From contig NZ_FWFZ01000014.1 of NCBI RefSeq assembly GCF_900172355.1, forward strand, positions 39,764 to 103,763: a stretch of 64,000 nt of DNA. The letters are read 5' to 3'. Below are positions 38,164 to 46,736 of this stretch, piece by piece. Below the pieces are notes generated by a model that saw only the letters and a list, made by a program, of their open reading frames with translations, was not told the origin of the DNA and made no database searches. Position numbers and translations under genes: made by a program. Numbering within the stretch: position 1 is the first letter of the stretch; each line of letters opens with the position of its first letter. Source of the DNA: Roseisalinus antarcticus. GTDB taxonomy: Bacteria; Pseudomonadota; Alphaproteobacteria; Rhodobacterales; Rhodobacteraceae.

Positions 38164-39405
38164 TCAGTCGGGGTCGCTGTCGCGGCGGATCTGCATGGTG
38201 ATCAGCAGGGCCGTGGTCGACATCAGGAACGTGCCGCCGGCCAGCGGGATCGCCGTGCCGTTGAACAGCAGGCCCACGGGCACCGCCAGCATCACCGCGC
38301 CCACGGTCGCCGTCGCGGTGACCACCGAGGCCGCGAGGCCGGCGATATGGCCCATCGGCTCCAGCGCCAGGGCGTTCAGGTTGCCGATGCACATGCCGGC
38401 CTGGAAGAACAGGCTCGTCGTCCAGATCAGGAACAGCGCAAACTCCAGGGTCGGCGGCAGGTGAAACAGCAGGACCGCCACCATGATCAGCGAAAGGATC
38501 ATCTGCGCCGTGAACATGCCCTTCACCATGGCCCGCATACCCAACCGCACCACGAGCCGCGCATTGACCACGTTGGACGACGCCGCGAGGACCGCGATCC
38601 CGCCGAACCACAGGTGGAACGTGTCGCCGCGGCCATAGGTCTCGTCGAAGATCTGCTGGGTCGAGGACAGCATCCCGAACAGCATCCCGAAGACCAGCGT
38701 CTGGACCAGCGTCGACAGCCGCGACGTCGGGTGGGCCCAGACCTCGCGCACCGCATGGGCCAGGTCGCGCGGGCTGAGCGTGCGCCGACGCTCGGGCAGC
38801 AGCGTCTCGGGCTGGCGCAGGCCGAGCCAGATCGCCGCGATGACGGCGAACAGGATGAACGCCCCGAAGATGCTGCGCCAGCCGAAGGCGCTGATCACCA
38901 CGTAGCCCATGGTCGGCGCGAGCGCGGGGACGAGCGTGAAGACCATCATCACGAAGGACATGGTCCGCGCCATCTGCCGCCCGCTGTAGAGGTCGCGGAT
39001 CAGCGCCATGGACACCACCCGCGGCCCGGCGGCGCCGAGGCCCTGGATCACCCGGGCGGCGAGCATCAGCTCCAGCGTCGGCGCGGCCCAGGCCAGCAAC
39101 GCCCCCGCCACATAGAGCGCGACCCCGCCCAGCAGCACCGGCTTGCGGCCGAACCGGTCCGACAGCGGCCCGGTAAACAGGGTGCCCGCGCCCATGCCCA
39201 GCACGAAGCTGGTGAGGATCAGCTGGGCGCGGTTGACGAAATCCGGGCTCAGTTCTTCGCCGATCTTGGGCAGGGCGGGCAGCATCGCGTCGATCGAGAA
39301 GGCCACCGTCGCCGCCAGCATCGCCACCAGCGCGATGAACTCGGGTTCGGCAAGCCGTTTCGGGGCCGGGGACGGCGTCGCCAGCGTGGGGGGGATTTCG
39401 GTCAT
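38164..39405 (-). CDS. MFS multidrug effector, Bcr/CflA type
   Basis: This 413-residue transporter has twelve predicted membrane segments. S-I-D-A-M-L-P-A-L-P in helix 1, G-P-L-S-D-R-F-G-R-K-P in the helix 2-3 loop and R-V-I-Q-G-L-G-A-A are the Bcr/CflA signatures. It probably exports small drugs or metabolites. The ATG overlaps the stop of the DsbA-like gene (ATGA), placing it third in a coupled operon. Confidence 0.92.
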   Translation of the reverse strand: MTEIPPTLATPSPAPKRLAEPEFIALVAMLAATVAFSIDAMLPALPKIGEELSPDFVNRAQLILTSFVLGMGAGTLFTGPLSDRFGRKPVLLGGVALYVAGALLAWAAPTLELMLAARVIQGLGAAGPRVVSMALIRDLYSGRQMARTMSFVMMVFTLVPALAPTMGYVVISAFGWRSIFGAFILFAVIAAIWLGLRQPETLLPERRRTLSPRDLAHAVREVWAHPTSRLSTLVQTLVFGMLFGMLSSTQQIFDETYGRGDTFHLWFGGIAVLAASSNVVNARLVVRLGMRAMVKGMFTAQMILSLIMVAVLLFHLPPTLEFALFLIWTTSLFFQAGMCIGNLNALALEPMGHIAGLAASVVTATATVGAVMLAVPVGLLFNGTAIPLAGGTFLMSTTALLITMQIRRDSDPD

Positions 39406-40043
39406 GTCGCAGAGGTGTCCTGCGCCATGATCTCGGTGATGACCTTGGCCCAGAGGTCGGGAGGCTGCGCACCCGGCACCGCGTGCTGGTTGGCCACGAT
39501 GAAGGTCGGCACACCGGTCACCCCCATCTCGCGGCTGTGCGCGTCGCGGCGCAGGATGTCGTCGGTATCGGACTCGGTGGCCAGCAGCCGCAGCACCACG
39601 CCCGCGTCCATGCCGGCACCGTCGGCGACATCGGCCAGGACCTCGGCATCGCCGATATCGCGGCCCTCGCGGAAATAGGCCTCGAACAGGCGCTGGACCA
39701 CGAAGCTCTGCCGGCCCTCGATCCCCGCCCAGTGGATCAGCCGGTGCGCGTCGACGGTCGAGGGCGTCCGGGTGATCCTGGCGAAGTCGATGTCGAGGCC
39801 GGCCTCGCGCGCGGCCTCCGAGATCCGGCCGTAAACCTCGTCGACGCCAGCGGGCCCGCCGAATTTCGCCTCCAGGTAGGCGCGGCGGTCCATGCCGGCG
39901 GGCGGCATCTCGGGGTTGAGCTGGAACGGGTGCCACTCGATCTCGAACGGGTTGCCGGCGGTCTCCAGCGCCCGGTCGAGATAGGTCTTGCCGATGTAGC
40001 ACCACGGGCAGACCGGGTCCGAAATGATATCAAGTTTGACCAT
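39402..40043 (-). CDS. DsbA-family oxidoreductase, FrnE type
   Basis: This 213-residue cytosolic thioredoxin-fold protein has the redox motif C-P-W-C at residues 12-15 (S-D-P-V-C-P-W-C-Y-I-G), the inserted helical domain and G-V-T-G-V-P-T-F with the cis-proline. FrnE-type proteins act as thiol isomerases or are linked to polyketide and stress functions. Its start overlaps the 3' end of the acyl-CoA synthetase gene by 14 bp. Confidence 0.93.
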   Translation of the reverse strand: MVKLDIISDPVCPWCYIGKTYLDRALETAGNPFEIEWHPFQLNPEMPPAGMDRRAYLEAKFGGPAGVDEVYGRISEAAREAGLDIDFARITRTPSTVDAHRLIHWAGIEGRQSFVVQRLFEAYFREGRDIGDAEVLADVADGAGMDAGVVLRLLATESDTDDILRRDAHSREMGVTGVPTFIVANQHAVPGAQPPDLWAKVITEIMAQDTSAT

Positions 40044-41523
40044 GGTCGGCCTCCCATTCGGTGCGCAGCTTGCGGCGCAACAGCTTGTTGTTGGCGCCAC
40101 GGGGCAGGGCGCCCACGTGGACAAAGAGCCGGGGCGCCTTGTAGCGCGCAAGATGCGCCGCGGCATGGTCCGCCAGCGCCGCGTCGGCGGCCGGCATCCC
40201 GGTGTAGAACAGAGCGATGACGCTGGCGTCGGCCTTCACGCGCAGCTCACAGGCCGCGGCTTCGGCGATGGCGGGATGCGTCTGCATCGCGGCCTCGACC
40301 TCGAGCGGCGAGACGCGAAAGCCGCCGGCGTTCATCATGTCGTCGTTGCGCCCGTCGTAGAGGATCGCGCCGTCGGGCGCCAGTCGGCCCATGTCGCCGG
40401 TCAGGAACCAGTCACCGTCGAAGCGGGCTGCGGTTTCCTCGGGGGCGTCGAGATAGCCCAGCATCAGGCCGGGATCGTCCCGGTGCACGGCGATGACGCC
40501 GGGCGCCTCCGCGGGGCAGACCGGCCCGTCAAGGCGCAGGCTCACCCGGCGTCCTTCCTGCGGATAGCCGATGGCATGGGGCGGGGCCGGGTGCGCCGGG
40601 CTGCCCGAGATGAAGGTGGAGCATTCGGACATGCCGAACGCCTCGTGCACCTCGGTTCCGGTCGCCTCTCTCCAGCTTTGGCGCAGGGTTTCGGGCATCT
40701 TCTCGCCGGCCGCGAGGCCGTGGCGCAGTTTCGGCAGCGCCGGCAGGGGAGACTTGAGGAGTTGGCGGTAAATACCGGGTGCCGCAGCGAAAATGCTGGC
40801 GTCATGGCGCTTCATCAAAAGCGGCAGGGCCGCCACCCCGGTGCCTGGCGCGGGGATCAGCGCGGTCGCCCCGATCGTCCATGGATCAAGCAGCCCGGTG
40901 CCCAGCGTGAAGGTCCAGTTGAACGCCCCCGCGTGCATCATCCGATCCTCGGCCGTCATCCCTTACCAACCCTGCCACATGCTGCGCCGGGCCCAGATCG
41001 CCCGGTGCGCATGGACCACCCCCCGCGCCACGCCAGAGGTGCCGGAGGTGAAGACGATATAGCCGGGCCGGTTCGGGTCACCCATGTGCCAGGGCGCCGG
41101 GTCGAGCGCGTGCATTTCCCTGAGAGCCCTGACCGGCAGGACCGGGCCGCCGCCGGGCCGCGCGATGTCCGGCGCGGCGATGGTCAGCGCGGGTTGGAGG
41201 GCCTCGGCGAGCCGCGTCATCTCGGGGCCGGTCAGCTGTGCAGAGGTCGGCACGGGCACCAGCCCCGCCGCGATGGCGCCGAGGAAGGTCAGCGGAAAGT
41301 CGGCGGTATCGCCGAGCCGCAGCAGCACCCTGTCCCCGGGGGCCAGCCCCTCTGCCAGCAGGCCCGCCGCCACGCCGCGCACCGCGCCGGTCAGGCGCCC
41401 ATAGCTCCAGCGTTCCGCCCGGGACGGGCCGAGCACGGCCAGCGCGATCTTGTCGGGCGTGGCGGCACCTGCGGCCAGCACGTATCGGGCGAGGTTGAAC
41501 GGAGCGGGACAAGGCGGCAGCAT
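40030..41523 (-). pseudogene. Acyl-CoA synthetase (AMP-binding) interrupted by an in-frame TAA
   Basis: Two halves in the same frame, 41523-40966 and 40962-40030, together form a benzoate/acyl-CoA ligase-like AMP-forming enzyme of about 497 codons. The first half contains the ATP loop F-T-S-G-T-S-G-V-A-R-G and ends M-W-Q-G-W; the TAA at 40965-40963 sits where relatives have tyrosine (W-Y/F-G-M-T), one base from TAT or TAC. The second half continues G-M-T-A-E-D-R with G-D-W-F-L-T-G-D, D-D-M-M-N-A-G-G-F-R-V and the C-terminal R-G-A-N-N-K-L-L-R. Either a nonsense mutation or a base-call error. It heads an operon with the FrnE and MFS genes. Confidence 0.85.
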
Positions 41524-41556
41524 CGCGGATCGGGCTACCCCCGGACCCGCAGAGTT

Positions 41557-41566
41557 GCAAGCTTGC
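41557..41566. promoter_or_regulatory. Small palindrome between acyl-CoA synthetase and XRE regulator
   Basis: GCAAGCTTGC, a perfect 10-bp palindrome within TTGCAAGCTTGCC, is centred 29 bases before the XRE start and 38 bases from the synthetase start in the 67-bp divergent gap. It is a candidate operator for the adjacent regulator. Confidence 0.35.
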
Positions 41567-41590
41567 CGGTCGCGCCCTAGATCTTTCGCC

Positions 41591-42214
41591 ATGAGCGAGC
41601 GCGACCCCCGATCCCTGATCCGCATCGCCCGCGAAAGCGGCGTCGCGGAGGATGTCTTGCCGGTCGACCTCGGCCAGCGGGTGCGCCAATTGCGCAAGGA
41701 AAGGGACTGGACGCTGGAACAGGCCGCCGGGAAGGCCGGGCTCGCCCGGTCGACCCTGTCGAAGATCGAGAACGGCCAGATGTCGCCGACCTATGATGCG
41801 CTCAAGAAGCTTGTCACCGGGCTCGGCATCTCGATCCCGCAGCTTTTCACGCCACCGTCACAGAACCAGGTGAACGGGCGGATGGCGATGACACGCTCGG
41901 GCGAGGGCGAGGGTCATGTGACCGTGACCTACGATCACGAGCTTCTGGCCGAGACCCTGATCCAGAAGAAGATGTTGCCCTACCGCGCCCGCATCCATGC
42001 CCGCGCTTTCGAAGAATTCGAAGGCTGGGTCCGGCACGACGGCGAAGAGTTCCTCTATGTCCTGACCGGCCAGATCCGCCTTTATACCGAGTTCTATGAA
42101 CCGGTGGAGATGAAGCGCGGAGACAGCGCCTATTACGACGCGGCCATGGGACACAACGTGATCTCTATCAGCCCTGAGGATGCGACGATCCTCTGGGTGA
42201 CGTCGCTGGGTTGA
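41591..42214 (+). CDS. XRE-family regulator with C-terminal cupin domain
   Basis: This 207-residue protein has an N-terminal Cro/CI helix-turn-helix at about residues 29-85 (V-R-Q-L-R-K-E-R-D-W-T-L-E-Q-A, R-S-T-L-S-K-I-E-N-G-Q-M-S-P) and a C-terminal cupin_2 domain (E-F-L-Y-V-L-T-G-Q-I-R-L-Y, G-D-S-A-Y-Y-D, G-H-N-V-I-S). This class senses small metabolites; divergence from the acyl-CoA synthetase suggests control of that operon, possibly in response to short-chain acyl compounds. Confidence 0.92.
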   Translation: MSERDPRSLIRIARESGVAEDVLPVDLGQRVRQLRKERDWTLEQAAGKAGLARSTLSKIENGQMSPTYDALKKLVTGLGISIPQLFTPPSQNQVNGRMAMTRSGEGEGHVTVTYDHELLAETLIQKKMLPYRARIHARAFEEFEGWVRHDGEEFLYVLTGQIRLYTEFYEPVEMKRGDSAYYDAAMGHNVISISPEDATILWVTSLG

Positions 42215-42369
42215 TCCGGGCTGGCATGGCCTTCGTCGATGGCTGATCCGGGCTGGCGCACCTGCCGAGCGCCCGGCCACCGGTCGCCGGCGACGACCGC
42301 AGACGAAAACGACCCGGCATCAGCAGCTTCGAAGCAGGCTCAGCGGGCAGCGACAGCCCGAAAGAAGGC

Positions 42370-42600
42370 TCAGGCGGCGACGCGGGCCTCTGCCATGTGG
42401 CGGCTGCGCCGGCCAAGCCAGACCTCCAGCGTGTCGAAGGCCTCGGCTTGGGTGAGGTCATGGGCCGCGGCGAGGCAGTCGACCACCTTGGCCCTGTCGC
42501 CGCGAAAACCCTCCAGCGTCGGCTGGTCGAGACATTCGAAATCCTCGGCCAGACAGGCGGCCCAGACAGGCCAGTCGACCGTGACAATGCTCCAACTCAT
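42370..42600 (-). CDS. Hypothetical protein (76 residues)
   Basis: This small acidic protein begins M-S-W-S-I-V-T-V-D-W-P-V-W-A-A-C and includes E-A-F-D-T-L-E-V-W-L-G-R-R-S-R. GAGG precedes ATG 42600 at proper distance, so it is preferred over the more upstream ATG 42639. I do not recognise the family. The 42215-42369 gap contains a 14-bp direct repeat (TGATCCGGGCTGGC at 42212 and 42244) but no gene. Confidence 0.6.
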   Translation of the reverse strand: MSWSIVTVDWPVWAACLAEDFECLDQPTLEGFRGDRAKVVDCLAAAHDLTQAEAFDTLEVWLGRRSRHMAEARVAA

Positions 42601-42731
42601 GGCATCCTCTCGTGTTGAACGATCCATCCAGTTCAGCACATGAGTCTTAAGCCGCCGTAAATCAACCAGACCGGACGGCGGGCCGGGAGGGGCAGGGCGA
42701 ACCGGGGCCGCCCCGCCGCGCCGTCAGGCGG

Positions 42732-44549
42732 TCATTCCTCGTACCACCAGACGTCGGGCTGCCAGCCCGGCCAGTCGCCGAAGATCGGCATGGTCTCGGG
42801 ATAGTGCAGGTTCGCGTCATGCGCGATCCGGCTGATGTTCCACTGGTAGATCGGGATCACATAGCGCCCCGCGGTCAGCACCCGGTCCAGCGCCTTCGCC
42901 GCGGCATAGAAATCCTCGGTTTCGGCAGAGGTCAGCAGGGCGTCGATCATCGCGTCGATCGCCGGGCTTTCCACCCCCATCAGGTTGCGCCCGCCGGGCG
43001 TGTCGACGCCTTCGGAGCCCCAGTAGAGGTATTGCTCGGTCCCCGGCGACAGCGACAGGCCCCGACGGAAGTAGGTCATGTCGAAATCGTAGGAATCCGT
43101 GCGCTCCTTGTACTGGGCGCTGTCCACGGTCGTCACGGTGGGAAAGATGCCGACCCGCTCCAGCGACTGGACGTACATGTCGATGATCGCCGCATTCTCG
43201 GAGGAGCCCTGTTCGAGCAGGATCTCGAAGCCGAAGGGTGCGCCGTCGGCGTTTTTCAGCTCGCCCTCCTGGACGGTCCAGCCGGCGGCCTCGAACATGT
43301 CGAGCGCGGCGCCGATATTGGCGCGGTTGCGCTCTGACCCGTCGCCCTCGGGCAGGGAATAGCCCTCTATCGCGCCGGGCGGCAGGTCGCCGGCATAGGG
43401 TTCCAGGAACTCCAGCACCCGCCCCTCGGCCGGGCCGTGGGCCATGCCCAGCGGAGAGTTGGAGAAATACGAGGTGATGCGCGGCTGGGCGGAGCCTGTC
43501 ATCGCCTCGTTGATGAACTCGAAGTTGAAGACGTGGATCATCGCGTCGCGCACCCGCCAGTCGTCGAACAGCGGATTGCGGGTGTTCATCACGAAGCCGG
43601 TCATGCCGGAGGGCCGCGAATGGGGCAGGACGGACCGAGTGTAGTCGCCGTCGGTCATCTTGGGGAAATCGTACTGGCTTTCCCAGCGGGCCACGTTGAA
43701 CTCGCGGTTGGTGGTGACGATCCCGGTCTTGAACGCCTCGAAGGCGGCGGTCTCGTCGCCGAAGAACTCCAGCCGGTATTCGTCTAGGTTGTAGGTGCCG
43801 GTCCGGAACGGCACGATGCCCCAGCCCCAGTAATCAGGGTTGCGGCGCAGGCTGACGAAGCGGCCGGGCTCGAAATTGTCGATGATGTAGGGCGAGGACG
43901 AGATCGGCACGACCTGATCGCCCTCCTCGGCGAAATCGAGCCCCTCGAACTGCGCCTTCTGCAGGATCGGGCGCATGCCGGCCAGAAGCGCCAGCTCGCG
44001 GTTGTCGGTGTTGAAGGTGAAGCGGATGGTCCGCTCGCCCACCTGCTCCAGGCTCTCGACGGCGGCCCAGAAGCCGGCATAGCGGGGGTGGCCCTCGGTC
44101 CCGAGGGTCTCGTAGCTCCAGATCACGTCCTCGACGGTGACGGGCGAGCCGTCGGAGAATCGCGCCTCGGGGCGCAGGGTGAATTCCACCCATTCGCGAT
44201 TCGGCCCGGTCTCGATCGATTCGGCCAGTAGCCCGTAGAGGGTGAAGGGTTCGTCCAGCGACCGTCCCATCAAAGTCTCACCGACGTGGAAACGGATCTG
44301 CCACGGAACATTGCCCTTCCGGATGAAGGGATTGAGCGAATCGAAGCTGCCGACATTGCCCTCGACGATGCGGCCGCCGACGGGCGCGTCGGGGTTAACA
44401 TAGGGCAGGGCCACAAAATCCGGTGGCATGGCCGGGTCGCCATACATAGCTATGCCATGAGAGGGCTCGGCGCTTGCCGTGCCCGCGATCATCAGCGCCG
44501 CGAGCGCCGCGGCGGCATTGCGCAATGATGAGAAAAACTGCGGATCCAT
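42732..44549 (-). CDS. Peptide-type ABC transporter substrate-binding protein (SBP family 5)
   Basis: This 605-residue precursor has a signal peptide (A-A-A-L-A-A-L-M-I-A-G-T-A-S-A, cleavage near residue 28). The mature protein starts P-S-H-G-I-A-M-Y-G-D-P and contains P-Y-V-N-P-D-A-P-V-G-G, F-D-S-L-N-P-F-I and F-T-L-R-P-E-A-R-F-S-D-G-S-P-V-T, typical of the YejA-like branch of family-5 binding proteins that take up oligopeptides or microcin-like peptides. No permease or ATPase genes adjoin, so it is an orphan here. ATG 44549 is chosen; a TTG 14 codons upstream is also possible. Confidence 0.9.
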   Translation of the reverse strand: MDPQFFSSLRNAAAALAALMIAGTASAEPSHGIAMYGDPAMPPDFVALPYVNPDAPVGGRIVEGNVGSFDSLNPFIRKGNVPWQIRFHVGETLMGRSLDEPFTLYGLLAESIETGPNREWVEFTLRPEARFSDGSPVTVEDVIWSYETLGTEGHPRYAGFWAAVESLEQVGERTIRFTFNTDNRELALLAGMRPILQKAQFEGLDFAEEGDQVVPISSSPYIIDNFEPGRFVSLRRNPDYWGWGIVPFRTGTYNLDEYRLEFFGDETAAFEAFKTGIVTTNREFNVARWESQYDFPKMTDGDYTRSVLPHSRPSGMTGFVMNTRNPLFDDWRVRDAMIHVFNFEFINEAMTGSAQPRITSYFSNSPLGMAHGPAEGRVLEFLEPYAGDLPPGAIEGYSLPEGDGSERNRANIGAALDMFEAAGWTVQEGELKNADGAPFGFEILLEQGSSENAAIIDMYVQSLERVGIFPTVTTVDSAQYKERTDSYDFDMTYFRRGLSLSPGTEQYLYWGSEGVDTPGGRNLMGVESPAIDAMIDALLTSAETEDFYAAAKALDRVLTAGRYVIPIYQWNISRIAHDANLHYPETMPIFGDWPGWQPDVWWYEE

Positions 44550-44628
44550 TTTGGCGACAATCCCCCTGCTGCTCTTGTCTGTTGAAGCCAAGCCTAGAGG
44601 CCCGGCCCAACGTTTTCAAACTTATAGG

Positions 44629-44657
44629 TTGGCGTCGCCGTCGGAATTGCTTATAAG
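44629..44657 (+). promoter_or_regulatory. Candidate promoter of a small RNA
   Basis: TTGGCG (44629-44634) and TATAAG (44652-44657) are separated by exactly 17 bp. The predicted start is near 44664. It lies in the gap between the divergent binding-protein and bdhA genes and reads toward a hairpin and terminator. Confidence 0.55.
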
Positions 44658-44663
44658 GAGGGC

Positions 44664-44738
44664 ACTGCTCGATAGGTTTCTTGCCTGTATGAAACCTGCC
44701 TCAATAACTCAACGCCCGCCTTGTGCGGGCGTTTTTTT
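44664..44738 (+). ncRNA. Candidate orphan small RNA (~75 nt)
   Basis: Starting about 7 nt after a TATAAG -10 box, the predicted transcript contains a perfect 7-bp hairpin AGGTTTC (44674-44680) / GAAACCT (44691-44697) with a 10-nt loop, a short A/U/C-rich single-stranded linker, and an intrinsic terminator with seven U. There is no complete open frame inside it. It could act as a trans-acting, possibly Hfq-bound, regulator. The alternative is an attenuated leader of bdhA, whose start is 166 bases beyond the terminator. Not matched to a known family. Confidence 0.5.
44712..44738 (+). terminator. Intrinsic terminator upstream of bdhA
   Basis: An 8-bp stem ACGCCCGC / GCGGGCGT with a CTTGT loop is followed by a run of seven T. 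It is strong and oriented on the plus strand, yet no plus-strand gene precedes it, which supports the small-RNA call. Confidence 0.9.
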
Positions 44739-44903
44739 CTGGCCGATCGGCAGTCTCGCCCCGCGTTCCACCACCCCTCGAATCGCGGTGCGACTCCCCC
44801 GCCGCGGACCCTGTCGCGCGAGTGTGATCCGGCGGGGCGCAGGCGGGTTGAACTCTTTCGCAGCCGCAGCATTATGCCTTTGCAACGAAGCAAGGAGAGC
44901 GCC

Positions 44904-45677
44904 ATGTCGCTGGCAGGAAAAACCGCCGTCATCACCGGATCGAATTCAGGCATCGGGCTGGGCCTGGCCAAGGCGCTGGCGGGGGCGGGCGCAGACGTGG
45001 TGCTGAACTCCTACACCGACAACGACGAGGATCACGCGCTGGCCGACCAGATCGCCACCGAATTCGGGGTGACGGCGCGCTACATCAAGGCGGACCTGTC
45101 GAAGGGCGACGAGGCCCGGGCCCTGATCGAGACCGCCGGCGCCTGCGACATCCTGGTGAACAACGCGGGCATCCAGCAGGTCGCGCCGATCGAGGAGTTT
45201 CCGGTCGCCAAGTGGGACGCGATCATCGCGATCATGCTGTCCTCGGCCTTCCACACCACGGCGATGGCCGTGCCGATGATGCGCAAGGCGGGCTGGGGCC
45301 GGATCCTCAACATCTCGTCCGCCCACGGGCTGCGCGCCTCGCCCTACAAGTCGGCCTACGTGGCGGCCAAGCACGGGGTGGTGGGGCTGACCAAGGTGGT
45401 CGCGCTCGAGACCGCCGAAGACCCGATCACCGCGAACGCGATCTGCCCCGGCTACGTGCTGACCCCGCTGGTCGAGGCGCAGATCCCCGACACGATGAAG
45501 CAATACGACATGGACCGTGAAACCGCGATCCGCGAGGTGATCCTTGCCCGGCAGCCGTCCAAGGAATTCGCCACGCTCGAACAGCTGGGCGGTCTCGCGG
45601 TGTTCCTGTGTTCCGATCACGCGGCGCAGATCACCGGCACGACCCAGTCCATGGACGGCGGCTGGACCGCCCGGTGA
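44904..45677 (+). CDS. bdhA: 3-hydroxybutyrate dehydrogenase
   Basis: This 257-residue short-chain dehydrogenase has the NAD loop T-G-S-N-S-G-I-G, the V-N-N-A-G-I-Q core and the catalytic triad region N-I-S-S-A-H-G with Y-V-A-A-K (Y near 152, K near 156). I-C-P-G-Y-V-L-T-P-L-V and the C-terminal S-M-D-G-G-W-T-A-R are typical of BdhA. It oxidises D-3-hydroxybutyrate to acetoacetate in PHB and ketone-body use. AAGGAGA precedes the ATG. Its stop overlaps the patatin start (GTGA). Confidence 0.94.
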   Translation: MSLAGKTAVITGSNSGIGLGLAKALAGAGADVVLNSYTDNDEDHALADQIATEFGVTARYIKADLSKGDEARALIETAGACDILVNNAGIQQVAPIEEFPVAKWDAIIAIMLSSAFHTTAMAVPMMRKAGWGRILNISSAHGLRASPYKSAYVAAKHGVVGLTKVVALETAEDPITANAICPGYVLTPLVEAQIPDTMKQYDMDRETAIREVILARQPSKEFATLEQLGGLAVFLCSDHAAQITGTTQSMDGGWTAR

Positions 45678-46693
45678 GCGTCAAGCGCATCAACCTCGCG
45701 CTGCAGGGCGGGGGCGCGCATGGCGCCTTCACCTGGGGCGTGCTCGACCGGCTGCTGGAGGACGAGCGGATCGAGATCGCGGCCATCTCCGGCACTTCGG
45801 CGGGGGCGCTCAATGCTGCCGCATACAAGGCCGGGATGGTCCAGGACGGACGCAGCGGGGCGAAGGCGCAGCTCGACACGCTCTGGGCCGAGGTCGGGGC
45901 GATCAACGACGACCGGCTGTCGGACTGGCTGGCCGCGCTGGCCCCTTCGGCGCCGATCCTGGCGAAGGCGATGGAATATTCCCCCTTCTTCGCCGCCTTC
46001 GACATGACCTCGCGGATGGTCTCGCCCTACACCTTCGGCGACATCTTCGAGAACCCGCTGCGCCGGATCGTGGCGGGGTTCGACTACGACGCGGTCTGCT
46101 ACGGCACCGGGCCCGAGGTCCACATCTGCGCCACCAACGTCCGCACCGGCAAGATCCGGGTCTTCACAGGAGAGGAGATCTCCGTCGACGCGATCCTCGC
46201 CTCGGCCTGCCTGCCCACGGTGTTCCGCGCGGTCCAGATCGACGGCGAGGCCTATTGGGACGGCGGCTATACCGGCAACCCGGCGCTGTTCCCGCTGTTC
46301 CTGGGGCACCTTCCCGACGACATCATGGTGGTCAACATCAACCCGATCTACCGCGCGGCGCTGCCCACGGACCCGCAATCCATCCAGAACCGGATCAACG
46401 AGATCAGCTTCAACTCCTCGCTGCTGCGAGAGCTGCGGGCGATCAATTTCGTCGCGCGGCTGCTGGCCGAGGGCCGGGTGCCGAAAGGCTCGATGAAAAA
46501 GGTCCTGGTCCACATGATCGCCGACGACGGGTTGATGAACGACCTGTCGGTGGCGACCAAGATGGTGCCCAACGCGGTGGTCATGGCGCGTCTGAAGGCG
46601 GCGGGGCGGGAGTCCGCGAACACCTTCCTGGCCGAGCATTTCGACGACATCGGCGACCGCAGCACGGTCGATCTTGAGAAGATGTTCAGCTGA
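45674..46693 (+). CDS. Patatin-like phospholipase
   Basis: This 339-residue protein with a GTG start has the patatin oxyanion loop L-Q-G-G-G-A-H-G-A-F, the nucleophile elbow G-T-S-A-G (Ser near residue 42) and the acidic partner D-G-G-Y-T-G (near 195). It is an intracellular acyl hydrolase. Translational coupling to bdhA suggests a role in releasing or processing hydroxybutyrate-type substrates, for example PHB or lipid; that is inference. Confidence 0.92.
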   Translation: MSVKRINLALQGGGAHGAFTWGVLDRLLEDERIEIAAISGTSAGALNAAAYKAGMVQDGRSGAKAQLDTLWAEVGAINDDRLSDWLAALAPSAPILAKAMEYSPFFAAFDMTSRMVSPYTFGDIFENPLRRIVAGFDYDAVCYGTGPEVHICATNVRTGKIRVFTGEEISVDAILASACLPTVFRAVQIDGEAYWDGGYTGNPALFPLFLGHLPDDIMVVNINPIYRAALPTDPQSIQNRINEISFNSSLLRELRAINFVARLLAEGRVPKGSMKKVLVHMIADDGLMNDLSVATKMVPNAVVMARLKAAGRESANTFLAEHFDDIGDRSTVDLEKMFS

Positions 46694-46736
46694 CCGGGCG
46701 ACGCGGGTCGGGACGAAAACGGTCGGAAACCGGGGC

